This document shows positions 17,970-25,551 of a DNA stretch of 46,775 nt, in pieces. The notes under the pieces are model-generated. The model did no database searches. It saw nothing but the letters and a program-made list of their open reading frames with translations, and was not told where the DNA came from. The first letter of the stretch is position 1; each line of letters opens with the position of its first letter. Source of the DNA: Sphingomonas yunnanensis (GTDB lineage: Bacteria; Pseudomonadota; Alphaproteobacteria; Sphingomonadales; Sphingomonadaceae); contig NZ_JAIOKB010000012.1 in assembly GCF_019898765.1 (NCBI RefSeq), positions 1 to 46,775 of the forward strand, read 5' to 3'. Made by a program: the position numbers and the translations under genes.

Positions 17970-17992
17970 CGCGCGATCCCCTGCCGGCCGCC

Positions 17993-18949
17993 TCAGTGCG
18001 CCGGCTCGAAATTGTGGAGGATGACGGGGCGCGGGTTGATCGGGATGCGCGTCGACATCGGCGCGCTGGGATCGTTGCCGGCGCGGTGCCAGCGCCCGCG
18101 CACCGCGGTCACGACGTCGCCCGGCTCGGAAGTGAAATAGGGAAAGCCCTCGATCTTATAGCCGATCTTGCCTTCCATGATGAACCAGAACTCGGTCCAT
18201 TCGGTGTGGAAATGGCCCTTGTTGGTGTCGGGCGGCACCGCGTCCGCGGCCTTGCCGCGCAGGATGTTCGAGGTCCAGTGATCGTCCCACACGAACTTGC
18301 CGTTGTACGGCTTGTCGCCGACCGCGATCGTTTTGAAGAAATCGACGTAGATCGGGTTGGTATCGCGATCCTTCGCCGGGCCGGGGTTGCCCGTTACCTT
18401 GACATAGGTGCGGCCCTTGACCGGATCGGGGGTCTCGCTGGCGGGGTAGAGCGGCGCGGTGCCGGCCTGGCGCACCTCGAACCAGACGGCCGGCTGCTGC
18501 CCGATATTCTCCACCGAATAGACGTGGCGGAACGGCACGCTGACCATGAAGCCCTTGGTCGCGGTGAAGGGCTCGGTGCCGTCGATCGTCACGCGCAGGC
18601 TGCCGTCCCACACGATGAACATGATGCGGTCGTCGGCGAAGAAGCGCGGCTTGGTCTTCTTGCCCGCACCGAGCGAGACATAATCGGCGTCCTGCTCGGG
18701 ATTGCGCACTACGGGATGGACCCAGTCGCTCTGGCCGCGATGCGTCGCACGGATGTCGGCGAGCTTCCAATGGACCTTGTTGGGGGCGGCGTAGGCGGTC
18801 GGCTGCGTGGGCTTGGGCGCCCAATACTCGCCCGGCATCTTGGGCTGGGTTACCGGCATCGGATCCTCGCGGCCGGAGAATTGGGCGGAGGCGGCGACGC
18901 CGCCGGCGAGCGCCACGACCGCGCCGCCCAGGTACAGCAACCCTTTCAT
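17993..18949 (-). CDS. Exported bicupin protein
   Basis: This 318-residue protein starts at ATG 18949 (AGGAG at good distance). It has a signal peptide (M-K-G-L-L-Y-L-G-G-A-V, cleavage near A-S-A-Q). Two cupin-like barrels can be seen: one around R-I-M-F-I-V-W-D-G-S-L-R-V-T-I-D-G, and a second with the metal-type motif H-F-H-T-E-W-T-E-F-W-F-I-M-E-G and a later R-W-H-R. The second has the His-x-His, Glu and His set for a bound metal; the first lacks an obvious full set. It could be a periplasmic dioxygenase, isomerase or binding protein. As first gene of the cupin/PQQ dehydrogenase/cytochrome operon it probably acts on the same compound. No specific activity can be assigned. Confidence 0.82.
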   Translation of the reverse strand: MKGLLYLGGAVVALAGGVAASAQFSGREDPMPVTQPKMPGEYWAPKPTQPTAYAAPNKVHWKLADIRATHRGQSDWVHPVVRNPEQDADYVSLGAGKKTKPRFFADDRIMFIVWDGSLRVTIDGTEPFTATKGFMVSVPFRHVYSVENIGQQPAVWFEVRQAGTAPLYPASETPDPVKGRTYVKVTGNPGPAKDRDTNPIYVDFFKTIAVGDKPYNGKFVWDDHWTSNILRGKAADAVPPDTNKGHFHTEWTEFWFIMEGKIGYKIEGFPYFTSEPGDVVTAVRGRWHRAGNDPSAPMSTRIPINPRPVILHNFEPAH

Positions 18950-18989
18950 CCCACTCTCCTTTTTGCGACGCTGCCCGTAGGCGCGCCGT

Positions 18990-19017
18990 TTGTATGGACA
19001 GGCGCAATCTTGTATGC
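18990..19017 (-). promoter_or_regulatory. Two TTGTATG direct repeats upstream of the cupin operon
   Basis: TTGTATG occurs at 18990-18996 and at 19010-19016, exactly 20 bp apart (about two helical turns). They lie 41 and 61 bp upstream of the cupin start. The word matches the site before the CoA-transferase operon and resembles half-sites of FadR-type GntR regulators. Confidence 0.4.
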
Positions 19018-19040
19018 GATCTGAAACCACGTCAAGCACA

Positions 19041-19060
19041 CTGACGATGATCATCGTCAG
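19041..19060. promoter_or_regulatory. 20-bp perfect palindrome between divergent operons
   Basis: CTGACGATGA is followed directly by its reverse complement, giving a perfect 20-bp palindrome. It sits 91 bp upstream of the cupin start and 29 bp upstream of the CHRD-like gene, between the two divergent units. Symmetry with no loop suits a dimeric DNA-binding protein better than an RNA hairpin. Confidence 0.5.
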
Positions 19061-19089
19061 GGCGAGGCAGGGCGGCGGGGAGGATCGGA

Positions 19090-19602
19090 ATGCGCTGGAC
19101 GCTGGCGGGGCTGTTACTGACCGCGATCCTCGCCGCCCCGCTGCCGGCCGCCGACTATCAGGCCGATCTCGGCCCGATGCCGCTCGACGACGAAACCAAG
19201 GCGGTGATCGCCGGCCGCGGCGAGGCGGAGGCACGGCTCGACGGCGCGCGGCTGACGGTCAGCGGGCGCTTCCGCGGACTGCCCTCGCGCGCCACCGCGG
19301 CGCACCTGCTGATCGGGCCCGCGATCGGCGTGCCGGGCAGGAAGGCGCTGGCGCTCACCGTGAGCGGCGACACCGACGGGACGATCGCGGGCCGCTACCG
19401 GCTGAGCAAGGCGCAGGCCGCGGCGCTGCGCACCGGGCGGCTGTACGTCCAGGTCGACAGCGAGAAGGCGCCGCCGGGCTATAGCTGGGGGCCGAAGGGG
19501 ACCTTGTGGGGCTGGCTGCTCCCCGCGCATGCGCGCGCCACCCCCGGCGAGCCGCAACGCGGCGCCTGGTTCCTGCCCCAGCTCGACACGCCGCGGCGCT
19601 GA
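19090..19602 (+). CDS. Exported CHRD-like domain protein
   Basis: This 170-residue protein has a clear signal peptide (R-W-T-L-A-G-L-L-L-T-A-I-L-A-A, cleavage near P-A-A-D). The mature part follows the CHRD (chordin) pattern: a beta-rich region with A-E-A-R-L-D-G-A-R-L-T-V-S-G-R-F-R-G-L, A-A-H-L-L-I-G-P-A, and the C-terminal L-R-T-G-R-L-Y-V-Q-V-D-S-E-K-A-P-P-G-Y segment. The biochemical role of bacterial CHRD proteins is unknown. GGGGAGG precedes the ATG. Its stop is two bases before the PQQ dehydrogenase start, so the pair is cotranscribed and likely coupled. A perfect 20-bp palindrome sits just upstream. Confidence 0.7.
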   Translation: MRWTLAGLLLTAILAAPLPAADYQADLGPMPLDDETKAVIAGRGEAEARLDGARLTVSGRFRGLPSRATAAHLLIGPAIGVPGRKALALTVSGDTDGTIAGRYRLSKAQAAALRTGRLYVQVDSEKAPPGYSWGPKGTLWGWLLPAHARATPGEPQRGAWFLPQLDTPRR

Positions 19603-19604
19603 CC

Positions 19605-21893
19605 ATGCGACGCTTGGCCCCTTATGCCCGCGCCCGCACCGCGCTCCTGCTCGCCGTCGCCGGCGCCGCGCTCGCGGGCACGATCGCGGTCGCGCAGCAG
19701 CCCGGCGGGCTCTTCACCCGCGCGCAGGTCGCCGCGGGACGCAGCGCCTATGCCGAGCAATGCGCCGCCTGCCACCAGCCCGACCTCGCCGGCGCCACCG
19801 ACGCGCCCGCGCTGACCGGCGCCTCGTTCAACGCCGTCTGGGGCAAGCGCGCGGTCGCGGCGCTGTACAGCAAGATCCACGCCTCGATGCCGTACGGCCG
19901 CGGCGCCAGCCTCGACGACGCGACCTATGACGCGATCGTCGCCTATATCCTCTACGCCAATGGTGCGCCCGCGGGCGCCACGCCGCTCGACCGGCAGGCG
20001 ACAACCCTGCTCGGCGCGGTGGCGAGCGGGAAGCCGCCCGCGGACGCCTTCGCCGCCGCCCCCGACGCTACCACCGCCACCGGCGCGCCTGCGGGCAGCA
20101 CCGCCTCGCAGGAGGCACAGATCGGCGGCGCCAAGGAAGCCGCCCCCGCCAACGGCCCCGGCGGCGCCGCCGCGCCGGCCACCTCGGCTGGCTTCGCCGC
20201 GCCGGGGCAGAAGGTGAAATATGCCGACCCCGGCCGCTTCGTGCTGCCGAGCAGGCCGGGGCTGAGCCTCAAGGGCGCGATCGCCGACTATCGCCCCGTC
20301 ACCGACGCGATGCTGCGCGACCCGCCGCCGGGCGACTGGCTGATGTTCCGCCGCAACTACCAGGGGTGGAGCTACAGCCCGCTGGCGCAGATCGACACGG
20401 GCAACGTCGCGCGGCTCCAGCTCAAGTGGATGTGGTCCATGCCCGAGAACGGCACGATGGAGGACACGCCCATCGTCCACGACGGGATCATGTACATGTG
20501 GGGTGTCGGCAACGTCATCCAGGCGCTCGACGCGCGCGACGGCGAGCTGCTGTGGGAGAACCGCCTCGGCCCCTTCCCCGCCAGCGCCGGGCCTGGCCCG
20601 TCCTCGGTGGAGACGCGCGCGATGGGGCTGTGGGGCACCAACCTCTACGTCAACACGCCCGAGGGCTGGGTCTATGCGCTCGACGCGCGGAGCGGCGAGG
20701 AGGTGTGGAAGACGCACATCACCGACGAGAAGCCCGGCGTCGGCCGCTCCACCGGCGGGCTGATCATCATCAAGGGCAAGGTGATCGTCGGCATGACCAA
20801 TTGCGGGCGCAAGGGCACGCCCGACCATTGCTACATCAGCGCCTACGACGCCGCGACGGGGAAGCGCGACTGGACCTTCACCACCGTCGCGCTGACCGGC
20901 CAGCCCGGCGGCCACAGCTGGGGCGCGCTGCCCGACGACGAGCGCAAGGGATCGGAGACCTGGATCGCGGGCACCTACGATCCCGAGCTCGACACCACCT
21001 ACTGGGGCACCGCGCAGGGCAAGCCGTGGCGCCGCGACGAGCGCGGCTCCGCCACGGGGGCGACCGATTACGCCAACTCGACGCTCGCGCTCGATCCCGC
21101 CACGGGCAAGCTGCGCTGGTGGTTCAACCATGCCCCGGGCGAGACCTTCGACCTCGACGAGGTGTTCGAGCGCGTGCTGGTCGATCACGGCGCGCGCAAG
21201 TCGCTCTACACGATCGGCAAGGCCGGCATCCTGTGGCAGCTCGACCGCGCCAGCGGCAAGTTCCTGGGCGCGACCGAGACCGTGTTCCAGAACGTCTTCA
21301 CGCGGATCGACCCGGTGACCGGCCGGCCGAGCTACCGCGACGACGTGGTCAAGCAGCAGTCCGACCAGTGGCTCGCCTCCTGCCCCGGCCCGGAGGGCGG
21401 GCACAATTGGCAGGCGATGAGCTATCACCAGCCGAGCGACGCGCTGGTGATCCCGCTCAGCCAGAGCTGCGTGCTGATGCTCGGCAACGGCAGCCAGGTC
21501 TATTACGAGATGCCCGGCACCGGCGGCAATCTGGGTCGGCTCTCGGCCTATCGCGCGCGCGACCGCGCGCCGCTGTGGACCGTCCAGCAGCGCGCGCCCT
21601 TCCTCACCTCGGTGGTGTCGACCGCGGGCAATCTCGCCTTCGTCGGTGATTTCGACCGCGTCTTCCGCGCGGTCGACGTCCGCACCGGCGAGACATTGTG
21701 GAAGACGCGGCTGGGCACCACGGTGCAGGGCTTTCCCGTCTCCTTCGCGGTCGACGGCCAGCAATATGTCGCGGTCACCACCGCGCTGGGCGGCGGCAGC
21801 CCGCAGCTCAAGCCGGGCACGATGCTGACCGAGGTGCATCGCCCGATCACCGGCTATGCCGTCTATGTCTTCGGGCTGCCGCAGGCGAGATGA
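19605..21893 (+). CDS. PQQ-dependent dehydrogenase with N-terminal cytochrome c domain
   Basis: This 762-residue quinohemoprotein begins at ATG 19605, two bases after the CHRD gene. A signal peptide (to about A30) is followed by a heme domain with C-A-A-C-H at 53-57 and Met95 in A-S-M-P-Y. An Ala/Pro/Gly-rich linker (about 135-205) leads to a propeller of the methanol/ethanol dehydrogenase type: D-W-L-M-F-R-R-N-Y-Q-G-W-S-Y-S-P-L, A-L-D-A-R-S-G-E-E-V-W-K-T, and G-T-Y-D-P-E-L-D-T-T-Y-W-G-T. The heme-first order is unusual; classic type II alcohol dehydrogenases carry the heme at the C-terminus. Predicted to oxidise a periplasmic alcohol with electrons leaving via the fused heme. Substrate unknown. 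Confidence 0.9.
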   Translation: MRRLAPYARARTALLLAVAGAALAGTIAVAQQPGGLFTRAQVAAGRSAYAEQCAACHQPDLAGATDAPALTGASFNAVWGKRAVAALYSKIHASMPYGRGASLDDATYDAIVAYILYANGAPAGATPLDRQATTLLGAVASGKPPADAFAAAPDATTATGAPAGSTASQEAQIGGAKEAAPANGPGGAAAPATSAGFAAPGQKVKYADPGRFVLPSRPGLSLKGAIADYRPVTDAMLRDPPPGDWLMFRRNYQGWSYSPLAQIDTGNVARLQLKWMWSMPENGTMEDTPIVHDGIMYMWGVGNVIQALDARDGELLWENRLGPFPASAGPGPSSVETRAMGLWGTNLYVNTPEGWVYALDARSGEEVWKTHITDEKPGVGRSTGGLIIIKGKVIVGMTNCGRKGTPDHCYISAYDAATGKRDWTFTTVALTGQPGGHSWGALPDDERKGSETWIAGTYDPELDTTYWGTAQGKPWRRDERGSATGATDYANSTLALDPATGKLRWWFNHAPGETFDLDEVFERVLVDHGARKSLYTIGKAGILWQLDRASGKFLGATETVFQNVFTRIDPVTGRPSYRDDVVKQQSDQWLASCPGPEGGHNWQAMSYHQPSDALVIPLSQSCVLMLGNGSQVYYEMPGTGGNLGRLSAYRARDRAPLWTVQQRAPFLTSVVSTAGNLAFVGDFDRVFRAVDVRTGETLWKTRLGTTVQGFPVSFAVDGQQYVAVTTALGGGSPQLKPGTMLTEVHRPITGYAVYVFGLPQAR

Positions 21894-22323
21894 CCGTCAC
21901 CGCCTGGGTCGTCCGCGCGGCTCGGCGCCATCGCTGCGCCGGCATCGGGCGCGGCCGGTGATGAGGCACTCCCGAGCAGCTTGAGCTGCTCCGCTATTGA
22001 CGAGGCGGTCAGACCAATCCCTTTGTCTTCGGGCGCGATCGCTAACGCCGCTACATGCAGGTGCAGGAGCAAGGCACGCGGCGGTGGATCGCCCGCTCCG
22101 GCGAGCCGCACCGCATTGTAAGAAACGACGGTGCACACACTGCAACTTTTCTGTCGACAATGATGCAAATCTGTCAGACAACTCGGTTGACGGAGAGGAT
22201 CAGGTCGGCGACGCTCGGCCGGCGGCATCTGTTCGAGCGGAACGACCGCCGGACACATCGGGTCACCGATACGCCGCGAGAGCGTCGACCTGCTTCGCCC
22301 ATGAACGGGAGAGGGGTCTGGAC
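21894..22323. other. Gap between PQQ dehydrogenase and second TonB receptor
   Basis: A hairpin GAGCAGC-TTGA-GCTGCTC at 21974-21991 may end the upstream operon, although no T-run follows. TGTCGACA at 22152-22159 is a short palindrome also present before the GntR gene (8832-8839). A 23-codon ATG frame overlapping the dehydrogenase stop (21891) has no recognisable product. The receptor promoter should lie in the second half. Confidence 0.35.
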
Positions 22324-25300
22324 ATGATGGCGTTCGAGATGAAGCTGCGGCGTGGCACCATTGCGTGTCGCCGCGGCACACTGATGGCGGCGAGCGGTGT
22401 GGCACTCGCGATGGCGCTGGCGATGCCGGCACAGGCACAGACCGAGCCCGCGACTCAGACGCCCCCCTCGCCGACGACCCAGCCCGGCTCGGCGGCGGCG
22501 ACGCCGTCGGGCATCGACCCCGCCACCGCCGACAGCGCCGCCACGGTCGACCAGCCCGATCCCGCCGCCGAACCGGGCAGCGACATCATCGTCACGGGCT
22601 CGCGCATCACCTCGAGCGGCTTCAACGCGCCGACCCCGACCCAGGTCATCGGCGCGGCCGATCTGCAGCGGCTGGCGCAGCCCAACATCTTCAACGCGGT
22701 CACGCAGCTGCCGTCCCTTCAGGGATCGACCGGGCGCGCCACCTCGGTGGGCAGCACGTCGAGCGGCATCCAGGGGCTGAGCTCCTTCTCGCTGCGCGGG
22801 CTTGGCGCGATCCGCACGCTGACGCTGCTCGACGGCCAGCGCTTCGTCGGCGCCAATTACTCGGGCGTGCCCGATGTCAGCCAGTTCCCGCAGCTGCTCG
22901 TGCAGCGCGTCGACGTCGTCAACGGCGGCGCCTCGGCCTCCTACGGGTCGGACGCGGTCGGCGGCGTGGTCAACTTCATCACCGACAAGCGCTTCAAGGG
23001 CTTCAAGGCGAACGTCCAGGGCAGCATCACCACTTATGGTGACGACGCCGGCGTCACCGCGCAGGCGGCCTGGGGCAACAGCTATTACGAGGATCGCCTC
23101 CACGTCGTGGTCAGCGCCGAATATGGCCGGCAGGGCGGCGTGCCCAACCCGGGCTTCGGCATCGTCGGCGCCAACGGCCGCGACTGGTACAATTCGCCCG
23201 CCTTCGTCCAGACCGGCGTGACCAACACGCCCGCGGGCCAGCCGCGCATCTTCTACATCCAGAACGCGCAGCAATATCAATATTCGAAGTTCGGCCTGAT
23301 CACCTCCGGCCCGCTCCAGGGCATCGCCTTCGGCGCGAACGGCCAGCCCTATCAGTTCCAGTACGGCTCCAACGGCGTACCCACCGGGACCGGCGCGGTG
23401 ACCGGCTGCACGCCCTCCTTCTGCTCGGGCGGCGACACCAGCGGCGTGGTCGGCGCGGGCACCAGCCTCGCCTCCAAGCTGGAGCGCTATAACTACTACT
23501 CGCGCGTCGGCTTCGACTTCGCGCCCAACAACGAGGTGTACTTCTCGTTCAACGGGTCGCGCGTCAGCTCGGAGAACTCGCCCAACCCGGGCTACGCCCA
23601 GCAGGCGAATCTGACGATCCAGTGCGGCCTCAACAACGCGAACGCCAATCCGTTCGTGCCGCAGTCGATCCAGCAGGCCTGCACCAACGCGGGCATCACC
23701 CAGTTCCAGTACGGCTCGGCGCTGGCGCAGCTCGGCGACTTCATCGAGGTCAAACCGGTGCGCACCAACCTGCGCTACGTCGTCGGCGCCAACGGCAAGT
23801 TCCGCGGTCTCGGCACCGAGTGGAGCTACGACGCTTACTACGAATACGGGCGCAACTACACCGACCTCCACGTCGACAACATGCTCAACATCTCGCGCTT
23901 CCGTGCGGCCTACCAGGCGGTGCGGCTGCCCAACGGCACGATCGGCTGCGCCAATGCAGCGGCGCGCGCCGCCGGCTGCGTCCCGCTCAACATCATCGGC
24001 GACGGCGGCGTGACCGAGGCCGCGCTCAACTACGTCAAGCCAGCGATCGGCCCCTATCAGCACACCTGGTCGACGCAGAACGCCGGCGCGATCAGCTTCA
24101 ACGGCCAGCCGGTCTCGACCTGGGCGGGGCCGCTGTCGATTGCCTTCGGCTACGAATATCGGCGCGAATGGTACCGCACCAAGGCCGATCCCTACGGCAA
24201 CGGCGTCAGCGCGGAGAACCCGAACACCAGCGACTATCCCGCCGACCCGACGCAGAACACGCGCACCGGCGGCAATTGGTACGCCGGCAACTACAAGAAC
24301 GGCACGGGCCGGTACAACGTGCACGAGGGCTTCCTCGAGCTCGACATCCCCATCTCGAACGAGGACCAGATCGGCCGCGCCAACATCAACGCGGGCATCC
24401 GCCAGACGCGCTACAGCACCTCGGGCTGGATCACGAGCTGGAAGGTCGGCGGCACCTGGGACACGCCGCTCACCGGCATCAAGCTGCGCGGCGTGACCTC
24501 GCGCGACGTGCGCGCGCCCAATCTCTCCGAGCTGTTCCGCACGCCGACCTTCGCCAACGCCACCTTCCTCGATCCGCGCGCGCCCGGCAGCTCGCCGACC
24601 GCGGGGCAGTTCGTCCAGGCGCCGTCGAACACGATCGGCAACACCGCGCTGAAGCCGGAGACCTCGCGCAACACCACCGGCGGCATCGTCTTCGACGGCG
24701 CCACCGCCGGGTTCCTGCCGGGCTTCAGCGCCTCGTTCGACTATTACAACATCAAGGTGGAAGGCATCATCACGCCGTTCACCGGCCAGTCGGCGATCAA
24801 CCAATGCTTCCTGCAGAACATTGCGCAGTTCTGCTCCTCCTTCAATCTCGACACCGCCGCCGGGCCGCTGTTCGTCAACGAGCAGCTGTTCAACTTCGCG
24901 CGCGTCCGCACCAACGGCTTCGACATCGAGGCGAGCTATCGCCGGCCGTTGAGCGGGATCGGCATGCCCGGCTCGTTCACCATCCGCGGCCTCGCCACGC
25001 GCACGCTGCATTATACCGAGACGTCCGGGCTGCCCGGCACGATCCCGACCGAACAGGCCGGCAACAATCGCGGCAACGTGCCCGACTGGAAGGTGTTCGC
25101 GATCCAGAGCTGGGACACGGACGACTTCTCGCTGTCGGTGACCGAGCGCTGGTTCTCGGACGGCGTCTACTCGAACGAATATATCGAGTGCGATCCGGGC
25201 AGCTGCCCCGCTCCCGACCCGACCGGCAACATCTCCACGATCAGCGACAACACGATGCCGGGCGCGCTGTACGTCGACTTGGGCGGCTCGTTCAACATCA

Positions 25301-25452
25301 GCAAGAGCATTTCCGCTTACGCCAAGGTGGACAATCTCTTCAACAAGGCGCCCGAACCCTCGCCGCAGAACGGCGTGACCTACGGGTTCAACCCGGTGTT
25401 GTACGACGTGCTCGGCCGCACCTTCCGTCTCGGCCTGCGCCTCACCCTCTAG
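22324..25452 (+). CDS. TonB-dependent outer-membrane receptor
   Basis: The product is 1042 residues from ATG 22324 (GAGAGG upstream; the frame is open further upstream but without a signal peptide). The signal peptide ends near P-A-Q-A (38). A long Pro/Thr/Ala linker and the TonB-box-like D-I-I-V-T-G-S-R-I follow. The plug contains S-L-R-G-L-G-A-I-R-T-L-T-L-L-D-G-Q-R and Y-G-S-D-A-V-G-G-V-V-N-F-I-T. The large barrel has paired cysteines in extracellular-loop-like stretches and ends F-R-L-G-L-R-L-T-L. This wording fits the Sphingomonas 'iron complex/oligosaccharide' TonB group. Position after the PQQ cluster suggests uptake of the compound handled there. A strong intrinsic terminator follows. 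Confidence 0.92.
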   Translation: MMAFEMKLRRGTIACRRGTLMAASGVALAMALAMPAQAQTEPATQTPPSPTTQPGSAAATPSGIDPATADSAATVDQPDPAAEPGSDIIVTGSRITSSGFNAPTPTQVIGAADLQRLAQPNIFNAVTQLPSLQGSTGRATSVGSTSSGIQGLSSFSLRGLGAIRTLTLLDGQRFVGANYSGVPDVSQFPQLLVQRVDVVNGGASASYGSDAVGGVVNFITDKRFKGFKANVQGSITTYGDDAGVTAQAAWGNSYYEDRLHVVVSAEYGRQGGVPNPGFGIVGANGRDWYNSPAFVQTGVTNTPAGQPRIFYIQNAQQYQYSKFGLITSGPLQGIAFGANGQPYQFQYGSNGVPTGTGAVTGCTPSFCSGGDTSGVVGAGTSLASKLERYNYYSRVGFDFAPNNEVYFSFNGSRVSSENSPNPGYAQQANLTIQCGLNNANANPFVPQSIQQACTNAGITQFQYGSALAQLGDFIEVKPVRTNLRYVVGANGKFRGLGTEWSYDAYYEYGRNYTDLHVDNMLNISRFRAAYQAVRLPNGTIGCANAAARAAGCVPLNIIGDGGVTEAALNYVKPAIGPYQHTWSTQNAGAISFNGQPVSTWAGPLSIAFGYEYRREWYRTKADPYGNGVSAENPNTSDYPADPTQNTRTGGNWYAGNYKNGTGRYNVHEGFLELDIPISNEDQIGRANINAGIRQTRYSTSGWITSWKVGGTWDTPLTGIKLRGVTSRDVRAPNLSELFRTPTFANATFLDPRAPGSSPTAGQFVQAPSNTIGNTALKPETSRNTTGGIVFDGATAGFLPGFSASFDYYNIKVEGIITPFTGQSAINQCFLQNIAQFCSSFNLDTAAGPLFVNEQLFNFARVRTNGFDIEASYRRPLSGIGMPGSFTIRGLATRTLHYTETSGLPGTIPTEQAGNNRGNVPDWKVFAIQSWDTDDFSLSVTERWFSDGVYSNEYIECDPGSCPAPDPTGNISTISDNTMPGALYVDLGGSFNISKSISAYAKVDNLFNKAPEPSPQNGVTYGFNPVLYDVLGRTFRLGLRLTL

Positions 25453-25475
25453 GCCGCTTCCCCTTGGCCTTGCCC

Positions 25476-25510
25476 TGGCTCCCGAGGACATTCCTCGGGA
25501 GCCAATTTTT
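25476..25510 (+). terminator. Strong intrinsic terminator after the TonB receptor
   Basis: TGGCTCCCGAGG (25476-25487) pairs perfectly over 12 bp with CCTCGGGAGCCA (25493-25504) across a five-base loop ACATT. ATTTTT follows. This is a textbook rho-independent terminator and marks the right end of the PQQ/TonB island. Confidence 0.92.
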
Positions 25511-25551
25511 GTTCTCGGAGGCACGCGCGGCCGCGGCCGGGCGTCCCGCTC

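Noticed and set aside
6440..21893. Idea that the PQQ cluster is a polyvinyl-alcohol or polyethylene-glycol degradation locus
   Set aside because: No oxidised-PVA hydrolase, PEG-aldehyde dehydrogenase or acyl-CoA synthetase gene is present; only the quinoprotein/cytochrome theme is shared.
21891..21961. 23-codon ATG frame overlapping the stop of the PQQ dehydrogenase
   Set aside because: ATGA overlap looks like coupling, but the product is too short and Arg-rich; treated as chance.
22174..25524. Minus-strand frame of more than 1100 codons opposite the second TonB receptor
   Set aside because: Antisense shadow; the plus strand shows a signal peptide, plug and barrel with a matching terminator.
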